Below, piece by piece: positions 1 through 7,513 of a stretch of 64,000 bases of DNA (its first letter is position 1; every line of letters starts with the position of its first letter). The position numbers were made by a program, and so were the translations under genes. The notes under the pieces are model-generated. The model did not search any database, was not told where the DNA came from, and saw nothing but the letters and a program-made list of their open reading frames with translations. The stretch spans positions 24,701 to 88,700 of the forward strand of contig JBNKIW010000014.1 in assembly GCA_050290865.1 (NCBI GenBank), in the 5' to 3' direction. This DNA comes from JARRLC01 sp050290865. Lineage in GTDB: Bacteria; Pseudomonadota; Alphaproteobacteria; Rhizobiales; Rhodomicrobiaceae.

Positions 1-554
1 TCCTCGATCACGACTTCCGCGCCCGCCGCGCCGAATGCGCCGTCGAAGCAGGCGTTCACGCCATCGACCGCCGCCTCCAGCGTCTCGGCCATGATCACGC
101 CCTTGCCCGCGGCGAGGCCGTCGGCCTTGATGACGATGGGCGCGCCCTTCTCGCGGACATGGGCCAGCGCCGCATCGCGGTCGCTGAAGCGGGCGAAGGC
201 GGCGGTCGGAATGTTGTGCGCGGCGCAGAGCGCCTTGGTGAAGCTTTTCGAGCCTTCGAGCTGCGCCGCAGCCCGGGATGGCCCGAAGGCCTTGATCCCC
301 GCGGCCCGCAGCGAATCCGCCAGCCCGCCGACCAGCGGATCTTCTGGCCCGATGACCACAAAACCGATCTCCGCCACGCGGCAGAAATCTATGATACGGT
401 CATGGTCGGTGGCATCGAGCGCGACACACTGGCCAAGCTCCGCCATGCCCGCATTGCCGGGCGCGCAGAAGAGGCGGCTCAGTTTGGGGCTGGATTTCAG
501 CGCCCAGGCCAGCGCATGCTCGCGCCCGCCGGAACCGATGAGCAGAATGTTCAT
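1..554 (-). CDS. purD: Phosphoribosylamine-glycine ligase, N-terminal part (cut by window edge)
   Basis: PurD joins glycine to 5-phosphoribosylamine with ATP in the cytoplasm, the second step of purine synthesis. The 184 visible residues start with MNILLIGSGGREHALAW, the typical N-domain nucleotide-fold start of the family. VIGPEDPLVGGLAD and the start of the ATP-grasp domain (PIVIKADGLAAGKGV, then a GAEVVIEE stretch) follow. The ATG at 552-554 is the canonical start. The C-terminal half lies outside the window. The gene is divergent from xseA with about 200 bases between the starts, so the two promoters share that gap. Nothing in the visible part looks broken. Confidence 0.95.
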   Translation of the reverse strand, partial: MNILLIGSGGREHALAWALKSSPKLSRLFCAPGNAGMAELGQCVALDATDHDRIIDFCRVAEIGFVVIGPEDPLVGGLADSLRAAGIKAFGPSRAAAQLEGSKSFTKALCAAHNIPTAAFARFSDRDAALAHVREKGAPIVIKADGLAAGKGVIMAETLEAAVDGVNACFDGAFGAAGAEVVIE

Positions 555-758
555 ACGTCTTGTCCCCAGCAAGAGCTTCGCGGAACCGACATGTCCGCGA
601 ATTTGCCATCATGTACGGGAAATCTGCACATCGACAAACGATGTCGTTTTCCGGTTTCGCGGATGCCGGAATTCTCCCTCGGGGAGATAGCACGAATCGA
701 GATAAGGTCGAGACGTCTTCGCGCCGCAGGGCGGCACGGGTTGCAGGTTACGAGGTCG

Positions 759-2333
759 ATGAGCGAGAAAACTGCCGGAAATGTTGCCGAATTCACCGTT
801 CTTGAGCTGTCGCTTGCGGTCAAGCGGACGGTCGAGGATGCGTTCGGGCTCGTGCGCCTGCGCGGCGAGATATCCGGCTATCGCGGTCCGCATTCCTCGG
901 GGCACGCCTATTTCGCGCTGAAGGACGACCGCGCCAAGATCGACGCCGTCGTCTGGAAGGGCATCTTCAGGGAGTTGAAATTCAAGCCCGAAGAGGGCCT
1001 GGAGGTGATCGCCACGGGCCGCGTGACGACCTATCCCGGCAAGTCCACCTATCAGATTGTCGTCGAGGCGCTGGAGCCGGCGGGCGCTGGTGCGCTCATG
1101 GCGCTTCTGGAAGAACGTAAGAAGAAGCTCGCCGCCGAGGGGCTGTTCGACGAGGCGAGGAAGCGGCCGCTGCCCTTTCTGCCGCGCGCGGTCGGGCTGA
1201 TCACCTCGCCGACCGGCGCCGTCATCCGCGACATGCTGCATGGCTTCGCCGAGCGATTCCCGGCGCAGGTGCTCCTCTGGCCGGTGCGCGTGCAGGGCGA
1301 GCCTTGCGCCCGCGAGGTGGCGGCAGCCATAGCAGGCTTCAACCGGCTCGCACCCGACGGGCCGATCCCGCGGCCCGACGTGCTGATCGTGGCGCGCGGC
1401 GGCGGCAGTCTGGAGGATCTGTGGGGGTTCAACGAGGAAATCGTGGCGCGCGCCGTGGCCGCCAGCGGTATTCCCGTGATTTCCGCGGTTGGCCATGAGA
1501 CCGACTGGACGCTCATCGATCTGGTCGCCGACGCCCGGGCGCCGACTCCGACCAAGGCCGCCGAATGGGTGGTGCCCAAGCATAGCGAGCTGGTGGCGCG
1601 CATGGCCGAGCTGCGCGAGCGGCAGCGGCTGGCGCTGCTGCGTGGCATCGAGCATCGGCGGGCGTCATTCAGGGCGGCTGCGCGCGGGCTGCCGCGCCCC
1701 GCCGATCTCCTCGCCTTCGCCAGGCAGCGCTTCGATGCGTCGAGCGGGCGTCTTGGCCACGCGCTGAGGCATTTCGCCACCGGCCGGCGCGCGCGCCTCG
1801 ACCGCTGTCACGTGCGGCTGAATATCCGTCTCATCACGCAGCGTGTCGACCGAGGCGGCGAGAGGCTTCAGGGTCTCAATCGCGAATTGACGCAGGTGAC
1901 GCGGCGGTTCGTGGGGCGGCGCCGTGCCGATCTGGAACGCCAGGGCGTCCGGCTGCGTCCGAGCCTTCTGCGCCATCCGGTGTCCCGCAGCCGCGAGCGC
2001 CTGGATGCGACGGTGGCGCGCGCGCACCGCGCCGTTGGCCGGGTGACCGAAGTCCGGCGGCGGCGGCTGGACGGCCTCGGGCAGCTTCTCTCCTCCCTGA
2101 GCCATAAAAGCGTTCTCGACCGGGGATTTGTCTTGGTTCGTGACATCGCGGGCCGCACCCTGCAGCGCGCGGGTGATGCGATGGCGGCGGGGCGCGTGGA
2201 AATGGAGTTCGCCGACGGGCGGATTGCGGCGGATATTGTCGGCGCGGGCGCGCAGCGCCGGGCACCGCGCAAGCAGGCAGCCGAAACGCAGGCTGAATCG
2301 AAGGTCACGGACCGCCAGGGTAAACTTTTTTGA
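759..2333 (+). CDS. xseA: Exodeoxyribonuclease VII large subunit
   Basis: XseA is the large subunit of exonuclease VII, which with XseB degrades single-stranded DNA to oligonucleotides during repair. The 524-residue product has an N-terminal OB-fold (FTVLELSLAVKRTVEDAFG, then RLRGEISGYRGPHSSGH, with WKGIFREL after it). The catalytic domain follows with VGLITSPTGAVIRDML, VARGGGSLEDLWGFNEE and ISAVGHETDWTLIDLVAD, and then a long Arg-rich coiled-coil region. The reading frame is open upstream as far as position 159, but the product beginning MSEKTAGN at 759 matches the usual family start and length. A GAGG lies a few bases upstream. The small subunit gene xseB is not adjacent. Confidence 0.95.
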   Translation: MSEKTAGNVAEFTVLELSLAVKRTVEDAFGLVRLRGEISGYRGPHSSGHAYFALKDDRAKIDAVVWKGIFRELKFKPEEGLEVIATGRVTTYPGKSTYQIVVEALEPAGAGALMALLEERKKKLAAEGLFDEARKRPLPFLPRAVGLITSPTGAVIRDMLHGFAERFPAQVLLWPVRVQGEPCAREVAAAIAGFNRLAPDGPIPRPDVLIVARGGGSLEDLWGFNEEIVARAVAASGIPVISAVGHETDWTLIDLVADARAPTPTKAAEWVVPKHSELVARMAELRERQRLALLRGIEHRRASFRAAARGLPRPADLLAFARQRFDASSGRLGHALRHFATGRRARLDRCHVRLNIRLITQRVDRGGERLQGLNRELTQVTRRFVGRRRADLERQGVRLRPSLLRHPVSRSRERLDATVARAHRAVGRVTEVRRRRLDGLGQLLSSLSHKSVLDRGFVLVRDIAGRTLQRAGDAMAAGRVEMEFADGRIAADIVGAGAQRRAPRKQAAETQAESKVTDRQGKLF

Positions 2334-2403
2334 CGGAACTCGCTGTACAACGGCGCGGTGAGCGCCCAATATTATCGGCGAGTCCCTATCGGTGTTGGTC
2401 TTG

Positions 2404-2634
2404 ATGAATCGTTTTGAAAGAAATATCGGTCAGGCAAACGAAGCGAAGCTTCGCTATCTGGACGGCGAGCTACAGGTTCTGACGCCGGGCAGCTTCGTGC
2501 GCTGCGCGGTTACCGGTCAGATCATCCCCATCGAGGAACTGCGCTACTGGAGCGTCGAGCTGCAGGAGCCCTATGCCAGCGCCGAGATATCGCTGAAGCG
2601 TCATCTGGAAATGAAGACGACGCACGGCCGCTGA
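2404..2634 (+). CDS. DUF2093 family protein
   Basis: A 76-residue protein beginning MNRFERN, with PGSFVRCAVTGQIIPIEEL and RYWSVELQEPYAS. These are the conserved core of DUF2093, a small alphaproteobacterial family of unknown function. It is compact, soluble and probably cytoplasmic. I chose the ATG at 2404, which begins the conserved part, although a GTG lies in frame at 2392. It follows xseA by 70 bases on the same strand and may be co-transcribed. XseA linked to a DUF2093 gene is a recurrent arrangement in this order, as far as I recall. No catalytic motif is visible. Confidence 0.85.
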   Translation: MNRFERNIGQANEAKLRYLDGELQVLTPGSFVRCAVTGQIIPIEELRYWSVELQEPYASAEISLKRHLEMKTTHGR

Positions 2635-2720
2635 GCAGTTCGAAAGCGAGATTGCCTCCAATTTCACCTGCTCCGCGGCCGGGTTGTGCTAGCCGAAGCC
2701 CCGTTTTTGCACGAAGGCGC

Positions 2721-3335
2721 TTACGCGGCAGTTCGCGCGTCACCTCGCGAGAACAGTGCGCCGAGCATCCCGGACAACCCGCCGCGCTGGTTCACCGCGC
2801 GCGCCTTGGAGGTCACGCGGCGGCGGCGTATCTCACCGGCCAGCGTCTTATACGGATTGGCCATGCCCGCGTCGTCGAGGCGCTCCTTCGCCAGATGCTG
2901 CAGGATCGAGCCGAGCGGCTCCCGCGTCCGGCGTTCGATCGCCGACAGGGAAAGAAGCGCGACGTAAGGGAACATGGCTTCGAGCGTTTCCGGCTGCACC
3001 GGCAGCACCTTGGCGCGGTTGCTGATGATTTTGCGAACATGCGCGGCCTGCGGAAACAGCGCAACGAGCACGGCGCGTCCTTCGGCTTCCACCTGCGGAT
3101 GGCCGAAGATGCCGGGGTCGTTCCAGCAGCGGTCGTTGCGGCGGCTGCCGAGGAATTCGAGGAAATGCAGGAGGCCCTGCGAGGTTTCCGTGCGCTTGTT
3201 GATGGTCTTGGCGATGGGCGGCGCGAGATAGCGGACCACCTGCGCAGCGAGTTCGTCGCTGAGGCCGAAGGCGGCCCCCATATTAGCGAAAACCCGTCCC
3301 CCCTGAGCGCCTGCTATGGTTCGAAATAGTCTCAT
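2721..3335 (-). CDS. DUF937 domain-containing protein
   Basis: A 204-residue protein starting MRLFRTIAGAQGG. The N-terminal segment (FANMGAAFGLSDELAAQVVRYLAPPI) and the following helical repeats resemble the DUF937 fold, which is of unknown function. Positions 55-70 contain FLEFLGSRRNDRCW and GIFGHPQVEAEG. The C-terminus is basic. The ATG at 3333-3335 is preceded on the minus strand by GAGAG at good spacing, so I rejected an open-frame extension of 60 residues upstream. It is convergent with the DUF2093 gene and has no clear operon partner. No signal peptide or membrane segment is seen. Confidence 0.7.
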   Translation of the reverse strand: MRLFRTIAGAQGGRVFANMGAAFGLSDELAAQVVRYLAPPIAKTINKRTETSQGLLHFLEFLGSRRNDRCWNDPGIFGHPQVEAEGRAVLVALFPQAAHVRKIISNRAKVLPVQPETLEAMFPYVALLSLSAIERRTREPLGSILQHLAKERLDDAGMANPYKTLAGEIRRRRVTSKARAVNQRGGLSGMLGALFSRGDARTAA

Positions 3336-3771
3336 CGGGATTTCTCTCGTAATGCCTGCACGGGGACGCCCCCCAGGCGTCCGTTGGAGTACGCATGACG
3401 CAGAACGAAAGCTACTGATGGAAAGGCAACGCACCGGGCACCGGCCATCCACGCTACAAAAATCCTGCCGCGCACAGCGGCAACGCGATGTCCTATCCCG
3501 TATTACTGGCGCCACCGGTTGAACGATCCGGCCTCTTAACGGACGGCGCCGGCATTCTTGCTTGGCTAGACACGATCAGCGAGGGCGTGTCGGCCAAGTC
3601 TCGCCGATTGTGGCGAATCGAAGTGCCCAACTTCGAGTGTAAAAAAAATGTATGCGTGTGGGAGGGAAGAGTGACAGAATCCACAGGCGCGCGTGCAAAA
3701 TGGTGACGCACTGTGGCTGCGCAGATACAGTTATGAGGTGAGAGAGGGCGGGCTGAACGAGCCGCCCGCCG
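3336..3771. other. Intergenic region without a supported gene
   Basis: A 436-base gap between the DUF937 gene and the ialB-like gene. Short open frames on both strands here have no family resemblance, no good ribosome binding site and composition like random sequence. There is an A8 run at 3642-3649 without a neighbouring hairpin. A GC-rich imperfect inverted repeat at 3748-3771 lies just beyond the stop of the ialB-like gene and may be its terminator, but it lacks a T-tract. Nothing else was seen. Confidence 0.5.
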
Positions 3772-4356
3772 CTAATTCAGTTCCGGCAGGGCGGCGGCGA
3801 AGCCCGCCAGGGATATCGGGATGCCGATGCCGAACTCCGGCGTCTGGAATATAATGAACACCGCGTTCTTCCCCGACTTCAGCTTGGCGTACAGCTCCTT
3901 GTTCACGACGACTTCGGCCATGCATCCCACGGGGCCGCATTTCATGAACGGGGCGTGGCCGACATCGACATTGTCGATCTTCAGCCCGAGGCCGGTGGGT
4001 AGCAGGACACCCAGCGGCGCGAAGACGCGCAAAATCCGTGTCTTGCCGTCATAGGAGCGCATGAAGATGACCATCAGGGAGACGTTCTGGCGGTCTTCGG
4101 CCTTCACGCTCTGGACCAGCGCGCACTTTTCTTTTTGTGCCCCAGGCGGGCGGCCGCATCGAACCTGCCACGAGCCATGGGTCGCCTTAATCTCGCCGGA
4201 CGAGAGTTGCGGCCCCGCGGCCCGTGCGGGATCCGCCGCGCCTGCCGCCAGGAGCAGCGTCAGCGCGAGCAGCGCCCCCGATGCGTGAAACATCCGGGCG
4301 GCGAATGCCGCCTGCAAGAGACTGTGAACCGCCGGAAAACGTCTGTTGGCAACCAC
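3772..4356 (-). CDS. Invasion-associated locus B (IalB) family exported protein
   Basis: A periplasmic or envelope protein of the IalB family, named for a Bartonella invasion factor but widespread in alphaproteobacteria and of unclear biochemical role. The core shows HGSWQVRCGRPPG, KCALVQSVKAEDRQNVSLMV and KCGPVGCMAEVVVNKEL, with the paired cysteines typical of the family. An N-terminal hydrophobic stretch (ASGALLALTLLLAAGAAD) ending in ARAAG looks like a signal peptide. The start is uncertain. I prefer the GTG at 4354-4356 because GGAGAAGG lies nine bases upstream. An ATG at 4293 (173 aa) gives a cleaner but uncharged signal peptide with no ribosome binding site. Confidence 0.85.
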   Translation of the reverse strand: MVANRRFPAVHSLLQAAFAARMFHASGALLALTLLLAAGAADPARAAGPQLSSGEIKATHGSWQVRCGRPPGAQKEKCALVQSVKAEDRQNVSLMVIFMRSYDGKTRILRVFAPLGVLLPTGLGLKIDNVDVGHAPFMKCGPVGCMAEVVVNKELYAKLKSGKNAVFIIFQTPEFGIGIPISLAGFAAALPELN

Positions 4357-4717
4357 CAGGGCCTTCTCCACCTGACTTGATTAACACTGAATGCCATCGC
4401 TGCGCGGGAGGTTTGCCTGAAGTGACGGCGCGAGGCAAGATTTCCTTTTGGATGAAGAGCCTGTCGGCCAGCAATTCGGCCAAAGTGAGACAGTCTCGTC
4501 CTGCCACAGAGCGACGCGCGCCACTTTGTCGCATTTGTCGTGCATTGCTCCGGCCCCCGTTGTATGCCTGAATGGTGACAAATGCGGCAAGGTGTCGCTC
4601 CTGTATGGGCAGGATGCCGCACCGCGTAGAGACCGCGAATGAGCGCAATCCTGTGAGTTTTGTGATGGCCGGAAGTATTGCGGCCGTCGGGCCGGGGGCT
4701 CTGGGGAGGGACTTCAC
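4357..4717. other. Intergenic region upstream of the cox-like cluster
   Basis: A 361-base gap between the divergent ialB-like gene and coxA. No gene was found. Short frames on either strand are unsupported, and no trace of a coxB remnant could be recognised in any frame. It holds the spaced inverted repeat described separately at 4527-4589 and, next to coxA, a strong GGGGAGGG ribosome binding site. A promoter could not be placed with confidence. Confidence 0.5.
4527..4589. promoter_or_regulatory. Spaced inverted repeat upstream of coxA
   Basis: TGTCGCATTTGTC at 4527-4539 and GACAAATGCGGCA at 4577-4589 are inverted copies, matching at 12 of 13 positions, with centres 50 bases apart. This is roughly five helical turns and would place two half sites on the same DNA face. 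It lies 130-190 bases upstream of the coxA start and 170 bases or more from the ialB-like start. It could be an operator for either gene; the regulator is unknown. Confidence 0.3.
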
Positions 4718-6247
4718 ATGGCCGGGACCGTTGGCGCCGCCGGGCGCTGCCGCGACAGGCGCGGGCGTGTTCAGCGATGGCTGCTCGCGCCCAGCCACCG
4801 CGATATCGGTACGCTTTATCTGCTTTTCGCCATTGCCGCGGGGCTTACCGGCGGCGCGCTCTCGGTTGCCATGCGCATGGAGCTGCAGGAGCCGGGCATG
4901 CAGATCTTCGCCAATGCCCGCACGTTCGATGTCTTCGTGACGGCGCACGGGCTGATCATGGTGTTCTTCGTCGTCATGCCTGCGATGATCGGCGGCTTCG
5001 GCAACTGGATGGTGCCGCTGATGATCGGCGCGCGCGACACGGCCTTTCCGCGTCTCAATGCCGCTGCGTTCTGGCTGATCCCGCTGTCCTTCGCGGCGCT
5101 GGTCGTATCCCTGTTCGTGGACGCGCCGCTGCCCGTGGCGGGCTACGCCGTGCCGGCGGGGACTCTGGCGCTGGCTGCGCTTCTGCTGGCGGGCCTGTCC
5201 TACATCCTCAGCGCGATCAACTTCATAACCACGATTTTCAACATGCGGGCGCCGGGGGTGGCGCTGCAACGGATGCCGCTGTTCGTATGGTCGGTGTTGA
5301 TCTCGGCCTTCCTGCTGCTCCTGTCGTTGCCGGTCCTTGGCGGCGCAATCACGATGCTGCTCGCCGGCAAGGCGTTCGTACCGCCCGGCGGGGAGGCCGG
5401 TCCCGCCTTCACCCGTCAGGTGTTCTGGTTCCTCGGCCATCCCGAGGTCTATATCCTGATCCTCCCAGGTTTCGGCATCGTCCATCATGTCGTGTCCACT
5501 TTCACCGGGCAGACGCCCACCGGCAATCGCGGTCTGGCCGGGGCGATGGCCGCCATTGGCGTGCTCGGCTTCGCGGCCTGGGCGCAGCATCTGTATGGCT
5601 ACGGCGTGGCGCCTGCCGCGGGGACACAATATTACTTCCTGATCGCGGCGCTGGTGATTGCCGTTCCCGCCGGGTTCAAAATCGCCGCGTGGACCATGGC
5701 TATTCGCAGTGGAGGGCCGGTTTCGCGCACGCCGATGCTGTGGGCGGCGGGCTTCATCTTCCTGTTCGCCATCGGTGCCGCGATGGGCGTCATCGGCGTG
5801 GCGCGGGGAAGTCTGGCGGGTGGCGGCGCTCTCAAGGATACCTATTTCGCGGTCGCGCAGTTCCATTACATGGCCGCGCTCAGTGCCGTTTTCGCGCTGT
5901 TCGCGGGCTGGTACTACTGGTTCCCGAGAATGACGGGCTACGCCTGCTCCGAATTCCTGGGCCGGCTGCATTTCTGGTGCACGTTCATCGCCGTGAACGT
6001 CATTTTCCTGCCGCAGCATCTCCTCGGTATGGCCGGGATGCCGCGTCACGCCGCCGATTACGCCAATGAATTCACGGCCTGGAACTATATTTCGTCGCTC
6101 GGCACCTATCTGGCGGCGGCCAGCCTGCTGGTGTTCCTCGCGGCGATGGCGGGAGCGTTCGTCAGGCGCGAGCGTGCAGCCAGCGACCCGTGGGGCGCGG
6201 GCCCCGCGTCGCGCGAATGGGCCTTCTCTCCAGCGAGCGCGGGGTGA
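4718..6247 (+). CDS. CoxA-like heme-copper oxidase subunit I with altered metal ligands
   Basis: Homologous along its whole 509 residues to subunit I of aa3-type cytochrome c oxidase, the membrane subunit that normally holds heme a, heme a3 and CuB. Several key residues are kept: H77 (TAHGLIMVFF) and H383 as low-spin heme ligands, D107 of the D channel, H241-E243-Y245 (GHPEVYILILPGFG), H291 and K321 of the K channel. Two ligands are lost. The usual WAHHMY is WAQHLY (Q290, CAG at 5585-5587), removing a CuB histidine. The usual VAHFHY is VAQFHY (Q381, CAG at 5858-5860), removing the heme a3 axial histidine. The Mg-site histidine is K373 and the second propionate arginine is H444. The frame is intact with about 12 membrane helices, and GGGGAGGG precedes the ATG. 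No coxB or coxC is adjacent. The product should retain one heme but is unlikely to be a normal oxygen reductase. Confidence 0.9.
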   Translation: MAGTVGAAGRCRDRRGRVQRWLLAPSHRDIGTLYLLFAIAAGLTGGALSVAMRMELQEPGMQIFANARTFDVFVTAHGLIMVFFVVMPAMIGGFGNWMVPLMIGARDTAFPRLNAAAFWLIPLSFAALVVSLFVDAPLPVAGYAVPAGTLALAALLLAGLSYILSAINFITTIFNMRAPGVALQRMPLFVWSVLISAFLLLLSLPVLGGAITMLLAGKAFVPPGGEAGPAFTRQVFWFLGHPEVYILILPGFGIVHHVVSTFTGQTPTGNRGLAGAMAAIGVLGFAAWAQHLYGYGVAPAAGTQYYFLIAALVIAVPAGFKIAAWTMAIRSGGPVSRTPMLWAAGFIFLFAIGAAMGVIGVARGSLAGGGALKDTYFAVAQFHYMAALSAVFALFAGWYYWFPRMTGYACSEFLGRLHFWCTFIAVNVIFLPQHLLGMAGMPRHAADYANEFTAWNYISSLGTYLAAASLLVFLAAMAGAFVRRERAASDPWGAGPASREWAFSPASAG

Positions 6248-6253
6248 CATGCC

Positions 6254-7180
6254 ATGACCGATATCACCACCGCCACCGCCTCGGCCTCCGCGACCCAGCC
6301 GCAGGGCGAACTCGCCGACTACACCGCGCTGATGAAGCCGCGCGTGATGTCGCTGTCGATCTTCACGGCGCTCACCGGCATGGTGGTGGCGCCCGGGTAC
6401 ATTCATCCCGTCATCGCGGCGACGGCGCTGCTGTTCATAGCAGTAGGGGCTGGCGCTGCTGGCATACTCAACTGCTGGTATGATGCCGATATCGACCGCC
6501 TGATGGCCCGCACGGCGCTGCGCCCGCTCGCGCGCGGTCGCGTGCCGCCGGATGAAGCGCTGGCCATGGGACTGTTCCTGGCGGGCGTGTCGGTTCTGTG
6601 CCTGGGTGTCCTGGTGAACTGGGCGGCGGCGGGGCTCCTGGCGCTGACCATCGCCTTCTATGTCGTCGTCTATACCATGTGGCTGAAGCGCCGGACGCCG
6701 CAGAACATCGTCATTGGCGGGGCGGCGGGCGCCTTTCCGCCGATGATCGGCTGGGCGGCCACGACGGGCGGCATCAGCCTCGAAAGCGTCCTGCTCTTTG
6801 CCATCATCTTTTTCTGGACGCCGCCGCATTTCTGGTCGCTGGCGTTGTTCCGCTCGCGGGATTACGAGCGGGCGGGCGTGCCGATGCTGCCCGTGGTCGC
6901 GGGCAAGGCGGCGACGCGTCGGCAGATCCTGATTTACAGCCTGATCATGGTCCCCCTGTGCATCGCCCCGGCCTTCACCGGCCTCGGTGGACCGTTCTAT
7001 CTGGCGGTGTCGGCCGTGGGCGGTGCCATATTTCTGTTCCTCGCCGTGCAGCTCAACCGGCGTACCGAGGGGACGGCGGCGGATGCGGCGGCCAGGCGCC
7101 TGTTCGCCTTTTCGATCCTTTACCTTTTCCTGCTTTTTGCCGTGCCGCTCCTGGAGCACGGCCTGGGACTGGCACGATGA
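6254..7180 (+). CDS. ctaB: Protoheme IX farnesyltransferase (heme O synthase)
   Basis: CtaB is an integral-membrane prenyltransferase of the UbiA superfamily that adds a farnesyl group to protoheme to make heme O, the precursor of heme A. The 308-residue protein has the first Asp-rich motif NCWYDADIDRLMARTALRPL at about residues 74-93. It also has YTMWLKRRTPQNIVIGG with GAFPPMIGW, and FFWTPPHFWSLAL, all hallmarks of the family, along with about nine hydrophobic segments. It starts seven bases after the coxA stop. Its presence shows that heme O/A supply is still encoded beside the ligand-deficient CoxA. It overlaps coxF by ATGA. Confidence 0.95.
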   Translation: MTDITTATASASATQPQGELADYTALMKPRVMSLSIFTALTGMVVAPGYIHPVIAATALLFIAVGAGAAGILNCWYDADIDRLMARTALRPLARGRVPPDEALAMGLFLAGVSVLCLGVLVNWAAAGLLALTIAFYVVVYTMWLKRRTPQNIVIGGAAGAFPPMIGWAATTGGISLESVLLFAIIFFWTPPHFWSLALFRSRDYERAGVPMLPVVAGKAATRRQILIYSLIMVPLCIAPAFTGLGGPFYLAVSAVGGAIFLFLAVQLNRRTEGTAADAAARRLFAFSILYLFLLFAVPLLEHGLGLAR

Positions 7181-7329
7181 ACGCCACACAGGACAGCACC
7201 ACGGCCATGCTCTCCCCTGAGGACACGCGCCGGCAGCGAGGCCGCTCGCTGGCCATCGGCTGGGCGCTGGCCGCGCTGGTGCTGATCTTCTTCATCGTCA
7301 CCATCGTCAAGCTTGGCAGCGCTGTCTAG
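7177..7329 (+). CDS. coxF: CoxF-type small membrane protein
   Basis: A 50-residue protein with a polar, basic N-terminus (SPEDTRRQRGRSLAIG) and one transmembrane helix (WALAALVLIFFIVTIVKLG). This matches the CoxF family found between ctaB and ctaG in alphaproteobacterial cytochrome oxidase operons. CoxF is presumed to help oxidase assembly; its mechanism is not known. The start codon overlaps the ctaB stop (ATGA at 7177-7180), so translation is probably coupled. Normally ctaG and coxC follow, but here a 184-base gap leads straight to thrC. Confidence 0.85.
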   Translation: MNATQDSTTAMLSPEDTRRQRGRSLAIGWALAALVLIFFIVTIVKLGSAV

Positions 7330-7513
7330 AATTGGCGGCAGTTCGCGCCGTGCCTCGCCAAATGACGCGAAAAGTTGCCCCGGCGTGCCGCAGGGTATAG
7401 GGTGCCCGCCTGATCCAAGAACGGCGCCAATCGCCGCGTGTTTCTGTCTGCGGTCGGTCAAGTCTTCCGCGTTTGACGCCGGACACGGCGCCAATCTTTT
7501 GAGGGAACATCGC

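Noticed and set aside
159..758. Upstream extension of the xseA frame by 200 codons
   Set aside because: It lies antisense to purD and its translation has no XseA homology. The conserved start at 759 gives the normal length.
3642..3649. An A8 run considered as a minus-strand terminator
   Set aside because: No inverted repeat stands next to it, so only the homopolymer remains.
4187..7189. A 1000-codon open frame antisense to the cox-like cluster
   Set aside because: It is a composition artefact of GC-rich third positions opposite real genes. It has no family resemblance, is rich in Arg, His and Gln, and has no ribosome site.
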